This document shows positions 55,800 to 64,000 of a stretch of 64,000 nucleotides of DNA, piece by piece. A program made the translations under genes and the position numbers. Within the stretch, counting starts at the first letter, position 1. Every line of letters begins with the position of its first letter. The notes below the pieces were generated by a model. The model was given only the letters and a program-made list of their open reading frames with translations. It made no database searches and was not told the origin of the DNA. Location: the NCBI RefSeq assembly GCF_900100735.1, contig NZ_FNCJ01000003.1, positions 654,071-718,070 of the forward strand, read 5' to 3'. This stretch comes from Paraburkholderia phenazinium. GTDB lineage: Bacteria > Pseudomonadota > Gammaproteobacteria > Burkholderiales > Burkholderiaceae.

Positions 55800-55890
55800 T
55801 TACCTCAACCGTCTCCCTCTCCGGGCGCAACGGCGTTCGCCCGGCGCGTATCGACATCTGTACTTCACTGTCTATCAACAAGGATTAAAC

Positions 55891-56253
55891 ATGGAAACCA
55901 GCAACAACCAAGCTAGTAGCCCTGTCAGAAAAAGCCGCCTCGGCGCGGTGCTCTGGACGATCATCGCCATCCTGATCTCATTCATGGCAACGGCAGCCAA
56001 TATGCCACAGCACACCCAGCACCTGGCGCTCAAGTTCGTCTTCGTCTGGATTGCTGGCGCACTGCTGGGCGTAGTCGGCGTGCGAATCGGCAATGTGATT
56101 CGCCGTGCAGCGAAACCGGACATCATCATCACCAGCGGTGGCCTGCAGGGAATGCTCGGGGCAAAGATTTTCTGGAGCGTCGGGCCGCAGACTGTCGGGC
56201 TGCTGATCGGCACGGTGGTCGGTTGCAGCACCCTGATGGGCTGGGTCGCCTGA
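55891..56253 (+). CDS. Small membrane protein
   Basis: 120 residues with an AAGGA site before the ATG. Three probable membrane segments are visible: AVLWTIIAILISFMATAA, ALKFVFVWIAGALLGVVGV and IFWSVGPQTVGLLIGTVVG. No family is recognised. It completes the cassette after the peptidase-like gene. A hairpin 19 bases downstream ends the unit. Confidence 0.6.
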   Translation: METSNNQASSPVRKSRLGAVLWTIIAILISFMATAANMPQHTQHLALKFVFVWIAGALLGVVGVRIGNVIRRAAKPDIIITSGGLQGMLGAKIFWSVGPQTVGLLIGTVVGCSTLMGWVA

Positions 56254-56271
56254 TCCATCCAGATTTGCGCG

Positions 56272-56303
56272 CCGTCAACCGCATGCTTCACGCCGGTTGA
56301 CGG
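56272..56303 (+). terminator. Hairpin after the small membrane protein gene
   Basis: The perfect 10-bp arms CCGTCAACCG and CGGTTGACGG have a 12-base loop and no T-run. It may be a terminator or a processing site. Confidence 0.5.
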
Positions 56304-56443
56304 TCGCGCAACAACCCACCGGCAGATACCCGGAAACGGGTCTAGCAGAATCTGGGGCGTTGATTTCAGGGGGCGTCGCCGCGCTCGCTGGTCGGCGCAG
56401 GCGAAGCATCACCGACAACACTCAGGGCAGTTGCCGCAGACGC

Positions 56444-56827
56444 TCAGGTTCCTTTCGTACTGGGCCTTGAGCCGCTACGGGATTGACGACGGGCTGCTGG
56501 CACATCTAGTAGCGCGATGGCGTCATCCACAAGCCGTTCTATGGCTTCCTGCTGCGCGGGCGACAAGGGCGAAAGTTTTTCGTGAATTCTGATTGCCCGA
56601 TCAAGCGGTGAAGTTCCCGCAGTGCTCAATAAATCCGCAAGGCGACATTGCAGTATTTCCGCGATACCAGCAAGACGTTCAATGTTGGGAACAAGCGTGC
56701 CGCGCTCTATCCGAGAGAGCGACGGCTGTTCTATTTCGATTAGCTCAGAAAGCTTTTCCTGGGTCATTCCGAGTGCCTTGCGGCGAGCGGCAATAGCCGA
56801 ACCAATCGACCGCGCGAGCTGCTTCAT
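56444..56827 (-). CDS. XRE family transcriptional regulator
   Basis: 127 residues from the ATG at 56827 (MKQLARSIGSAIAARRKALGM). The HTH is TQEKLSELIEIEQPSLSRIERGTLVPNIERLAGIAEIL, with a 40-residue helical C-terminus for dimerisation. The longer open frame upstream (to 56968) would cover the operator and is less likely. It is divergent from the acyltransferase gene, with a perfect dyad between. Confidence 0.85.
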   Translation of the reverse strand: MKQLARSIGSAIAARRKALGMTQEKLSELIEIEQPSLSRIERGTLVPNIERLAGIAEILQCRLADLLSTAGTSPLDRAIRIHEKLSPLSPAQQEAIERLVDDAIALLDVPAARRQSRSGSRPSTKGT

Positions 56828-56906
56828 ATCGCTCAAACCTTGTGCTCCCTCTGTTGACGAGGAAGTGTCTGGTTTCAGCAAGGACGATTGAAGGGCGCAG
56901 TGTGGA

Positions 56907-56932
56907 ATAATATTCGTCCTGACGAATATTAT
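56907..56932. promoter_or_regulatory. Perfect 26-bp dyad, probable operator of the XRE regulator
   Basis: The left arm ATAATATTCGTC (56907-56918) and its exact complement (56921-56932) are separated by CT. It lies 80 bases from the XRE start and 44 bases before the acyltransferase start, the right place for a repressor controlling both divergent genes. Confidence 0.75.
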
Positions 56933-56976
56933 GGCGTGATGTGAGTCGGCTTTCCTGACTAGCTCCATGCGAAACC

Positions 56977-58992
56977 ATGACTAAAACCCTTCCCGAAGCG
57001 GCCGCTGCGGTCGCCCGTTCGCACGCTTACCGCGCCGATATCGACGGACTCCGCGCGCTTGCTGTCCTTGCAGTCGTTATCTTTCACGCGTTTCCTGCCG
57101 CATTGCCGGGCGGCTTTGCCGGTGTCGACGTGTTTTTCGTTATCTCCGGCTATCTGATCACGGGCATCCTGCTTGCCGACATGCGGGCGGAACAGTTTTC
57201 GCTGGCCCAGTTCTATGCTCGCCGCATCCGGCGGATATTTCCCGCACTCGTGACCGTGCTGCTCGCGACGTGGACGATGGGCTGGTTCTGCCTGACCGGC
57301 GACGAATACCGCGAACTTGGAAAACACGTGCTCGCGGGCGCGGGATTCGTCTCGAACTGGGCGTTCTGGACGGAGGCCGGATACTTTGACCAGACTGCAT
57401 CCGCCAAGCCTCTGCTTCATCTCTGGTCGCTCGGCGTCGAGGAGCAGTTCTATATCGTGTGGCCGGTCCTGATGTACGTCGCCGTTCGGCTGCGTCGGGT
57501 CGCGCTGGTCTGCGCAGTGACCGGATTGTTGTCGTTCGTATCGGCCATCTGGCTGGTCCGGTATCACCCGAGCGCCGCTTTTTACTGGCCGACAAGCCGC
57601 ATGTGGGAACTGGCCGCAGGCGCCGGCCTTGCAATCACGGCTTCCGGTAGACGCGTGGTGCAAAACGACAACGCCCATAGTGCATCCTCGATCGGTCTGT
57701 TGCTGTGCGCGATCTCGTTTATCGTGCTGAATTCCCGGTTGCCCTTTCCGGGATGGTTTGCGGTACCGCCGGTGCTAGGCGCGGTGGCGTTGATTGCAGC
57801 AGGTCCGAAAGGTGTGGCAAACCGGCTGCTGCTCGGCAATCCGGTCGCGGTGTGGTTCGGCAAGATCAGCTACGCGCTGTACCTGTGGCACTGGCCGCTG
57901 CTATCGCTATGTTTCGTCCTTGCGGGCGGCGAACTGCCGGTGGGGGTGCGGATTGGCATTATCGCCGTGAGCATCGTGCTGGCGTGGTTGACGACCGTGC
58001 TAATCGAGCGACCAATCCGTCTCGGGGCTCCGGCCAGATGGAAACTCATCACGCCATGCATACTGATGCTCGGCGTCGCGTATCTCGGTGGCATGACGTA
58101 CCAGCGTCACGGACTGGGATTCAGGAAAGGGTACAGCCCGGATGCGGATGTCACCACGGCGACGCTGGGCGCGGGTCACGAATTCGTTGATCTCACGTGC
58201 GGCGTACCATCTGCCGACCGGCACCTGTTTCAGTTCTGTGCAACCGACAAACGAGCAACGTCCCATTTCGCGGTGTGGGGCGACAGCAAGGCCGATGCGC
58301 TGTACTGGGGACTAGTTCGAAAGTCAACGCCCGGCATGAGCTGGACGCTGGTTGCGCGCGCAAGCTGTCCGCCGATGGCTGGCGTCCATGAAATCAAAGC
58401 GAATGCGGCGGACGACGGGGAGGAGTGCCCCGAGGCGAATAAGGCCGCGTTGCGCATGCTGCTCGGCAATCCGGCGTTGACGGCTATCGTGCTGGTTGCG
58501 GCCAGCCGGGATATTGTCGGTCCGCAGTTCGCATATGACGGTTCATCACAGGCGACGATCTCCGCCGCGGGCGACGGGCTGGATAATGCGGTTGCCGTTC
58601 TGCTGCACGCAGGCAAGCGCGTCGTGCTCGTGCTGGACAATCCCGAACTACGCGATCCCCGGCAGTGCATGGATCGACGACCGCTCGCATGGCCGTTTGT
58701 GCGTCACCTACTCGGCGTATCAGACATCAACGCTACGCAACGTTGCGCAATCAGCTATCGCAGTTATCTCGACGGCACCTCCGCTTACCGGAGCATCGTT
58801 GACCAAATAAAGGCGCACCATCCCGATCTGACTCTCTACGATCCTACGTCTGTGCTGTGTGACTCGCAGCGGAACGTATGTCCGATGACGATGAACGGAA
58901 AATATCTTTATAGCTATGGCGATCATATGTCCGACTACGCGAATGGACTTGTCGCCGGACAATTTCTGGCGCTCCTACGCCGCGGACCTTAA
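56977..58992 (+). CDS. OafA/YrhL-type acyltransferase with C-terminal SGNH domain
   Basis: 671 residues. The N-terminal Acyl_transf_3 domain (about 1-370, ten helices) opens YRADIDGLRALAVLAVVIFHAF with catalytic His 37, and contains VFFVISGYLITGIL, RRIRRIFPAL and LHLWSLGVEEQFY. The C-terminal periplasmic SGNH domain shows the nucleophile in AVWGDSKADALYWG (residue about 436) and the closing Asp-His pair in YSYGDHMSDYANGLVA. Such enzymes O-acetylate O-antigen, peptidoglycan or exopolysaccharide. Target unknown. Control by the XRE repressor could give phase-like expression of a surface modification. Confidence 0.9.
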   Translation: MTKTLPEAAAAVARSHAYRADIDGLRALAVLAVVIFHAFPAALPGGFAGVDVFFVISGYLITGILLADMRAEQFSLAQFYARRIRRIFPALVTVLLATWTMGWFCLTGDEYRELGKHVLAGAGFVSNWAFWTEAGYFDQTASAKPLLHLWSLGVEEQFYIVWPVLMYVAVRLRRVALVCAVTGLLSFVSAIWLVRYHPSAAFYWPTSRMWELAAGAGLAITASGRRVVQNDNAHSASSIGLLLCAISFIVLNSRLPFPGWFAVPPVLGAVALIAAGPKGVANRLLLGNPVAVWFGKISYALYLWHWPLLSLCFVLAGGELPVGVRIGIIAVSIVLAWLTTVLIERPIRLGAPARWKLITPCILMLGVAYLGGMTYQRHGLGFRKGYSPDADVTTATLGAGHEFVDLTCGVPSADRHLFQFCATDKRATSHFAVWGDSKADALYWGLVRKSTPGMSWTLVARASCPPMAGVHEIKANAADDGEECPEANKAALRMLLGNPALTAIVLVAASRDIVGPQFAYDGSSQATISAAGDGLDNAVAVLLHAGKRVVLVLDNPELRDPRQCMDRRPLAWPFVRHLLGVSDINATQRCAISYRSYLDGTSAYRSIVDQIKAHHPDLTLYDPTSVLCDSQRNVCPMTMNGKYLYSYGDHMSDYANGLVAGQFLALLRRGP

Positions 58993-59517
58993 ACGCTCGT
59001 TCGCAGCAAATCCCGATGTGCTCCCGGACTTCCGATGACTATCCGTCCGGAGACCGACATCGTGCTACCCCCTGCCGGGCCATGGGAACAGCCACCGTCC
59101 CTTCGCGAGCTGCCGTATCCGCTTTCGCGCGCTGTCCATAATGTAAACGGGTGCGGTTGCGAACTGCCGGTCGTAGAAACACAGCAGCCCAGCAAGATAG
59201 CCTCGTCGGCAGATTCAATATTCCAGGCGTCGCTGCCCAATGTGGGCGCAACACAACGTTCCAGCGCCCCCTGCACATCGTGATAGAAGGAGTCGGGTTC
59301 ATCGCCGAAGCCCGCTTCTCGCAGAAACCAGCTCATGCTTGCCACGATGAACAGTTCACCGAGAATCTCCGTGCTTCCTGCGTTGCTGCGACACGCAGCA
59401 AGCGCAAGGTGATTACGCAGGGAAGTCTCTCGCGCCGATCCGGCCCAGTTTGTCTTTCGTCAATACGGCACGCGGGCTGCGTCGTGGCGTTCTCTTTTTT
59501 GCCGATCGGGGTTTCAC
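58989..59517 (-). pseudogene. Frameshifted remnant downstream of PAAR
   Basis: From a GTG at 59517 one frame reads VKPRSAKKRTPRRSPRAVL then TKDKLGRIGARDFPA and stops at 59413. The next frame continues LRNHLALAACRSNAGSTEIL then GELFIVASMSWFLREAG and runs to 58989. The two parts fit as one protein if one frameshift near 59420 is corrected. The family is not recognised. Its last bases overlap the acyltransferase stop. It may be a degenerate gene of the type VI cluster. Confidence 0.35.
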
Positions 59518-59602
59518 GGAAGCTGTCAGGTGTGAAGGCAGGATGTGTTCGTCGCGGCCTAGTTGACTGCTGCTTCGAATTATATCCGCCCCTTGGAACC
59601 GG

Positions 59603-59854
59603 TCAGACCAAGCTCGAAATCAGGTGGCAGCCGCAGGTAGCCCGGTGCCCGTGACGGGCAATCGGGACGCCACCATCGGTCATCGATGTGTCTCCTTCCT
59701 CGATCACGTTGGGCGATACGTCAAGGTGTCGAGGACACGACACCCGATCACCCTTGCGCGCGACATAGCGGCCTTCGAAACGCATTGTCGTTGAGCCGGT
59801 CAACACCTTGCCGCCGTGGTCAGTGTCGTCACCGACGCGAATCAAGTTGATCAC
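59603..59854 (-). CDS. PAAR spike-tip protein of type VI secretion
   Basis: 83 residues from the GTG at 59854, with an AAGGGG site upstream. The sequence LIRVGDDTDHGGKVLTGS, RKGDRVSCPRH and GGVPIARHGHRATCGCHLI carries the glycine turns and His/Cys residues that bind zinc at the tip of the VgrG spike. A longer frame upstream overlaps the immunity gene and is unlikely. It lies 13 bases after the immunity gene. Confidence 0.9.
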   Translation of the reverse strand: MINLIRVGDDTDHGGKVLTGSTTMRFEGRYVARKGDRVSCPRHLDVSPNVIEEGDTSMTDGGVPIARHGHRATCGCHLISSLV

Positions 59855-59867
59855 GACTTCTGCCCCT

Positions 59868-60407
59868 TCAATTAAATTGAATCGTTCGAAGCTTTTTCCG
59901 GATCGAGGCTGCATCCTTGAACGGATAGGATAGCGGCTTGCCGTTTCTATCCGAACCATTCCATCCCGGCGGAAAATTCCTCATTGAGGAGTCGTCTCGT
60001 GTAAGCATCGACTTATCAGACACGCGGCTATATCGATAAATGAAGACCTTATAGTAGTCCCCTTCATAGTCAGCAGCTTGCGAATTTGTTGGCCACTTGA
60101 CGAGTACGATGATACTTCTATTTTTCCAATAAAAAACCGTAGTCACCTCCGGACTTGATCCATTAATTTCGTATTTGTCGATAGGAAACTGTTCGCCGTC
60201 ATTGCATCGCCAGTTTGCCAAAATGTCAAATGGCGGTGTGCTTAGCGGATCATCAGCTACAGGATGAAGTTCTTTCGAAAACGATATGAAGCAGCCACGC
60301 CGAATCGGGTCAGCGGATATCTGATCTGGCGACTCCCCTGCGGCGTAAGATGAGGTTGGCAGATAAACTGCGAACAACAGTGCTAACGTAAAGATAATTT
60401 TTCTCAC
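59868..60407 (-). CDS. Probable periplasmic immunity protein for the upstream effector
   Basis: 179 residues from the GTG at 60407. It has a Sec signal peptide (KIIFTLALLFAVYLPTSSYA). The mature part has two cysteines (GCFISFSKEL and NWRCNDGEQFP) and a beta-rich character, and no family is recognised. The start overlaps the effector stop codon as GTGA, and a periplasmic protein directly behind a wall-degrading effector is the classical immunity arrangement. The gene is AT-richer than its surroundings, as are many effector/immunity pairs. Confidence 0.6.
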   Translation of the reverse strand: MRKIIFTLALLFAVYLPTSSYAAGESPDQISADPIRRGCFISFSKELHPVADDPLSTPPFDILANWRCNDGEQFPIDKYEINGSSPEVTTVFYWKNRSIIVLVKWPTNSQAADYEGDYYKVFIYRYSRVSDKSMLTRDDSSMRNFPPGWNGSDRNGKPLSYPFKDAASIRKKLRTIQFN

Positions 60408-63235
60408 CACCCATTCTCCGTTATTGAGGTCGAAGCCCAATCGTTGCTGCAAGGTTGCTGACCTTTGTTCAATTGCACGAAAGCTTTTTTGGCTGCAGCC
60501 TTTCGTCGTGCAAAATCCTTTAATGCTGGATTGATGATTTTGGTTACGCCTTTCACATTATTCTGATCAGCTTTTTCGTTTATAGACCGCGTATTCCAAA
60601 ACCAAGCCGATGAGTCTGCGGCGATAGATGGATCATTTTGGACTTGAGCCGGATCAGTGACCACATCGTTTCCACTAGCTTGTTTGTACTCTTTATATGT
60701 GTCGAGCCATGTCATATGCAACAGGCCACGCCCGCGATAATCTCGCCCTGGGTACTCACTATCCCCAAACAGTACTTCTCCGAGGCCGCTGTCATTGTGC
60801 GTTAGATGAGTCTTTGAATAGTCTTCTATCTGCGCTGATGTCCATTCAGGATGAGACTTATGCAGCCCTGCTTTCAGGGCTGAAGGATACGTTGCCCACA
60901 AATGGTCTCCATCCGTGTAATTTAGATTCTCACGGAACGCGGTGAATCCACCGCATTCGACTTCACACTGACCCAAGAAATGCGAGGCGCGGTTACACGT
61001 GTTGATTCCGTATTTAATGAAAGCGGTTGTGACCGCCGTAGAAAATCGACCTGCATTATCGGTTGTGATATTCGGAAAGATCGCTTTGAGTATCGTCGCC
61101 GTGATAGTGAGGTCGCTGCCACAATGCAAACACGTCAGTCCAGCGTTCACATTAAAGTTGCTGACGAGCCCAATCGGATGGAAATACCACGGCGCGTGGT
61201 CTTTCGGAAAGCCCTCAATCCCATTTGCCTGTTCCCACCACTGTAGTTTGCCGATGCGCTCGAGCTCCGAACTCCAGAGCGATTGCAATGTCCCCATCAG
61301 CGGCGACAAAGCTTGCCATTTGCCCAAGCCACCACCCCATTCGCTTTCGTCACGCACGATTAGATGTGAGATGGCCTCAGCAAACCAAGGCGTCTGTTGC
61401 GCAATCTTCAGTTCCTGCGCAGTGATCGTACCGTCTTTATTCGTGTCGATAGCCCTTTCCAGCGCTGCGACGAGTGCGCCCTCATTCACGACCGATGCGC
61501 TTGGTTCGAACTCGGTCTTTGCTTCGCCTTCGATCAGTTGATCTGTCACGTGCAGATACCGCTTCAGCATATCTACCGGTTTGATGCCGCTGTGGTCGAT
61601 TAGATCAAAACCAGGCCAGTCCCACGGGCCACACATGCGCGTTTGCGCATGCCCCTTTTCACAGACCCACCCCTGGCGTGTTGCGCCGTCCTTGGTGCCG
61701 ATGGTGACGTTCCACCAATGCTGTCCCTTGTCGTCCTTGGCAATATTCTCTGCGCCCAGCTTCTCAAGATCGATACGGCGGAACACATCCCGGAAATCCG
61801 CGCCTGGTGCTGACGCGTTTGAAACTTTGAGCGGAAAATCCGTCCAACCCTTCACTACGCCATCTGTAACCTTGTTCGCCTGACTTGCATCGACCCATAG
61901 CGCGGGGCCAACGTTATGAAGCGGCGCGGGATGCGCTGCCTTGGGTTGAACTTTGATCCAGCGCGATCCCTGCGCATCCCCAACCGGCACCAGTTTTAAG
62001 CCAATCTGTGTCAGCGTCTGGTCTGGGTCAGGCACGGTCATGACAAGCTGTGCGCCTACCGAGATTTCAAGAAACGCATTGGCTGGCGGCAATTGCTTTG
62101 CGCGCTCGCGGCTGCGGGCAATGAAGTCGGATAGATCAGGTCCAGCAAACGTTTCGAGGTGCAGCATCGGATGCGTGCGGCCTGGTGGTAACGCGCTCGA
62201 ATCGGTGTATTCCTGATACTGACCCATATGGCCGATCACTGTGCCCGCAGTGACAGCGTAAGGTGTCTTGAGCACCACGACTGTGTTGAGCGGCTGAGGA
62301 TCGGACACGGCATCAAGTTCGTTGATAAACACATAACAGTAAGGTGCGTGAGGCGACACACTATGACCGACGGTTGCACTTACCGGCTCGCCGCTTTTGA
62401 TGCTACTGATTTTTCCCCATCCCTTCTTAACTGGATCGGGAGTCAGGGTCAATTCCGATCCGGTTGGCAGCAGACCGATTATTTTCCCGTCAGGCAGATC
62501 ACGGATATGGATGCCAGTGAGGGGTTGCGGCGTGGCGCTGCTGCCGTCATCCGATTGAAACGGACTGATCGCATTGGCTGTCTGAAACGGGTTGTCTAGT
62601 TCCTGCGACAGCTTCGGCAAGTCCTGTTTGTCCTTCGACTTATCCCCCACCCGGTAGTAGCGAGAGCCTTCCCAATACAACGGCTCGTCAATCTGCGGCT
62701 TGTTTTTGTCGGCGGATTGCTTTGCCGCGTTGTAGCCTTCCAGGTCCATCGTGTGCATGTACACGCTGAAAAAGACGAGCGTGTCAGCAGCAGTCTGCTC
62801 GGAAGGTTGCGCGGACGCTACGTTGGGCGTGGCTGGCTGCTGTGCCGGTGGCACGGGTGGCAATTGCAGCTTGTGACGGATCAGAACGAAGCCGGTTGAA
62901 TAGAGGACAGAGCGGTCGCCTTGATATTTGAGTTCGGGATATTTCGAATCGAGCCGGTACGCCACGACTTCGCCATCGGCAATCGCACAGATTCCACCAT
63001 CCTGCTTCAGTGCAGTCCCGGTCTGCGAATCGAAATGAATGCCTCCGTGCCACAGGCCGTTCGAACCAAGAGGATAAAAGCCACCCGTGGCATTTCCGAG
63101 TGCTTTCATGTACGCCATCGGATCGCCCGCATCGTCCTTGCTTGCAGGAGAGAACGGAAATGCCCACTTCAGTGGAGTGTAAGCGGGGGGAACAGGTGCT
63201 GCAGCCGGTGCCGGATGATTGTGAGAATCTGCCAT
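60404..63235 (-). CDS. Multi-domain peptidoglycan-degrading type VI effector
   Basis: 943 residues. The N-terminal domain (about 50-130) has an M23-like pattern, GLWHGGIHFD and AIADGEVVAY, and a later SVYMHTMDLE. An SH3-like segment follows (IHIRDLPDGKIIGLLPTG, about 250-300), then an EF-hand loop DTNKDGTITAQEL near residue 600, and a C-terminal GH19 lysozyme/chitinase-like domain with the acidic catalytic region SHFLGQCEVECGGF and YRGRGLLHMTW. The combination of two wall-cutting domains linked by SH3 and EF-hand modules fits a VgrG-delivered lytic effector. It starts 21 bases after the vgrG stop. Confidence 0.8.
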   Translation of the reverse strand: MADSHNHPAPAAAPVPPAYTPLKWAFPFSPASKDDAGDPMAYMKALGNATGGFYPLGSNGLWHGGIHFDSQTGTALKQDGGICAIADGEVVAYRLDSKYPELKYQGDRSVLYSTGFVLIRHKLQLPPVPPAQQPATPNVASAQPSEQTAADTLVFFSVYMHTMDLEGYNAAKQSADKNKPQIDEPLYWEGSRYYRVGDKSKDKQDLPKLSQELDNPFQTANAISPFQSDDGSSATPQPLTGIHIRDLPDGKIIGLLPTGSELTLTPDPVKKGWGKISSIKSGEPVSATVGHSVSPHAPYCYVFINELDAVSDPQPLNTVVVLKTPYAVTAGTVIGHMGQYQEYTDSSALPPGRTHPMLHLETFAGPDLSDFIARSRERAKQLPPANAFLEISVGAQLVMTVPDPDQTLTQIGLKLVPVGDAQGSRWIKVQPKAAHPAPLHNVGPALWVDASQANKVTDGVVKGWTDFPLKVSNASAPGADFRDVFRRIDLEKLGAENIAKDDKGQHWWNVTIGTKDGATRQGWVCEKGHAQTRMCGPWDWPGFDLIDHSGIKPVDMLKRYLHVTDQLIEGEAKTEFEPSASVVNEGALVAALERAIDTNKDGTITAQELKIAQQTPWFAEAISHLIVRDESEWGGGLGKWQALSPLMGTLQSLWSSELERIGKLQWWEQANGIEGFPKDHAPWYFHPIGLVSNFNVNAGLTCLHCGSDLTITATILKAIFPNITTDNAGRFSTAVTTAFIKYGINTCNRASHFLGQCEVECGGFTAFRENLNYTDGDHLWATYPSALKAGLHKSHPEWTSAQIEDYSKTHLTHNDSGLGEVLFGDSEYPGRDYRGRGLLHMTWLDTYKEYKQASGNDVVTDPAQVQNDPSIAADSSAWFWNTRSINEKADQNNVKGVTKIINPALKDFARRKAAAKKAFVQLNKGQQPCSNDWASTSITENGW

Positions 63236-63256
63236 GATTTATTTTGTTCGATGTAA

Positions 63257-64000
63257 TTACCCAGAAAACCGCATGCCCCGGCCCCCCTTGTCCGCCACTG
63301 GCGTGGCCTGCAACGGATCGCTGATGGTCGCACTTGCCCCGCTCGGTTTGTCCCACGATGCACAGCGCTCCAGAATGTGTCCGGTCGTGACGTTCTCGAT
63401 TCCTGCGCCCTTGATGCTGATGTACGAGCCGCCCGCGCCAAGCCACACTTCCGTTTTCGCCGTCAGAACCAGCCGTCCCGTCGCACTCTCGACCTTGAGA
63501 TCGAGCTGCGAAAGCAGGTTCATCGCATCGCTGAGCGCCTGGATGTCGATCTTTCCCTTGCTCGCAATGAGCTTGATGCCCAGGTTCTGCGCGAACAGGC
63601 TGATGCCGTCCATCACGCTTGCCAGCAACGATTTGCCCGCCGCAAGAATGACGTTTTTCCTCGCGACCGTGTTGACGTGCTGGTCAGCCGTCAGGTGAAT
63701 GGACTGCTGCGTGCTCGCCGCAATGCCTTCAGGACTGGACAACACCAAGACCGGCTTCGAAAAACCGTTCGCATTGCCCGTCCCACCACCCGCGGTGCGG
63801 CCACCCTTGCCGACCGAGCCCGCCACGCTGTGCTGGGTCGCATCGGTGAACGTCTTGAGCGCATCATGCCCATCCTGCAGACTCTCGCCACGGTTCGTCT
63901 CGCTCGCCTTCGAGACAGTTTCGAGGACGGCCTCAGCACCCGCCAGTTGCCCGGTCGCCGCTGTCACGTTCATCGGCTGCGTGGCGACCGGTTGCGTCGA
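63257..64000 (-). CDS. VgrG C-terminal part (DUF2345 region, cut by window edge)
   Basis: The frame is open to the right edge. It holds repeating beta segments such as IHLTADQHVNTVARKNVILAAGKSLLASV and GKIDIQALSDAMNLLSQLDLKVESATGRLVLTAKTEVWL, the DUF2345 extension found in Burkholderia VgrG. The ATG at 63973 is internal. VgrG forms the spike of the type VI tail and carries the effector encoded immediately downstream. Confidence 0.88.
   Translation of the reverse strand, partial: STQPVATQPMNVTAATGQLAGAEAVLETVSKASETNRGESLQDGHDALKTFTDATQHSVAGSVGKGGRTAGGGTGNANGFSKPVLVLSSPEGIAASTQQSIHLTADQHVNTVARKNVILAAGKSLLASVMDGISLFAQNLGIKLIASKGKIDIQALSDAMNLLSQLDLKVESATGRLVLTAKTEVWLGAGGSYISIKGAGIENVTTGHILERCASWDKPSGASATISDPLQATPVADKGGRGMRFSG

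Noticed and set aside
42615..59602. Search for CRISPR arrays or transposase genes in the island
   Set aside because: No regularly spaced repeats with unique spacers and no transposase motifs were seen.

Overview
The window looks like a piece of a Burkholderiaceae chromosome, most likely Paraburkholderia or Burkholderia. The evidence is high GC content, a split Ara4N lipid A operon, the order alaC-hom-thrC-moeA-moaD-moaE, a ClpB with a sigma-32 promoter, an NsrR/truncated-globin pair, and a VgrG-linked type VI effector cluster at the right end. The species cannot be fixed from sequence reading alone.

Bases 1-42.6 kb are core chromosome. In order they hold: the end of an MFS exporter, the MtfA peptidase, ribosomal protein L31 type B, a PMT-like membrane glycosyltransferase, a MATE exporter, a MerR regulator with a carboxymuconolactone-decarboxylase-like protein, and a periplasmic alpha-2-macroglobulin with PBP1C. 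Next come a YidB-like protein, ClpB, NsrR with a group 3 truncated haemoglobin, molybdopterin synthase and MoeA, and threonine and alanine biosynthesis genes. The Ara4N operon follows (arnT, one SMR flippase subunit, arnB, arnC, arnA split into two genes, arnD). It is followed by Bcp peroxiredoxin, PhoH, an NlpC/P60 lipoprotein, a gene interrupted by an in-frame TGA, an unusual SDR, and a Pit/DUF47 phosphate uptake pair behind a Pho box.

From about 42.8 kb the sequence becomes an accessory island. Its left edge carries two decayed C-terminal pieces of tyrosine integrases. A promoter and a cluster of nested inverted repeats come next. They precede a replication-like module: an AlpA-type regulator, a DUF927-like protein without a visible P-loop, a possible Rep protein, and a UvrD-like helicase. 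A perfect 18-bp hairpin separates this module from a translationally coupled Nmad3-Nmad2 pair (nucleotide-modification-associated domains), a frameshifted cyclic-phosphate-processing receiver gene, an unknown membrane protein and a DUF2971 protein. Further right are a three-gene cassette (small plasmid/ICE-type protein, papain-like cysteine peptidase, small membrane protein) and an XRE regulator. The XRE gene is separated by a perfect 26-bp dyad from a divergent OafA-type acyltransferase.

The right end, read on the minus strand, is a type VI secretion module. It runs from the C-terminus of VgrG through a multi-domain cell-wall-degrading effector, a probable periplasmic immunity protein that overlaps the effector stop codon, and a PAAR spike tip, to a frameshifted remnant.
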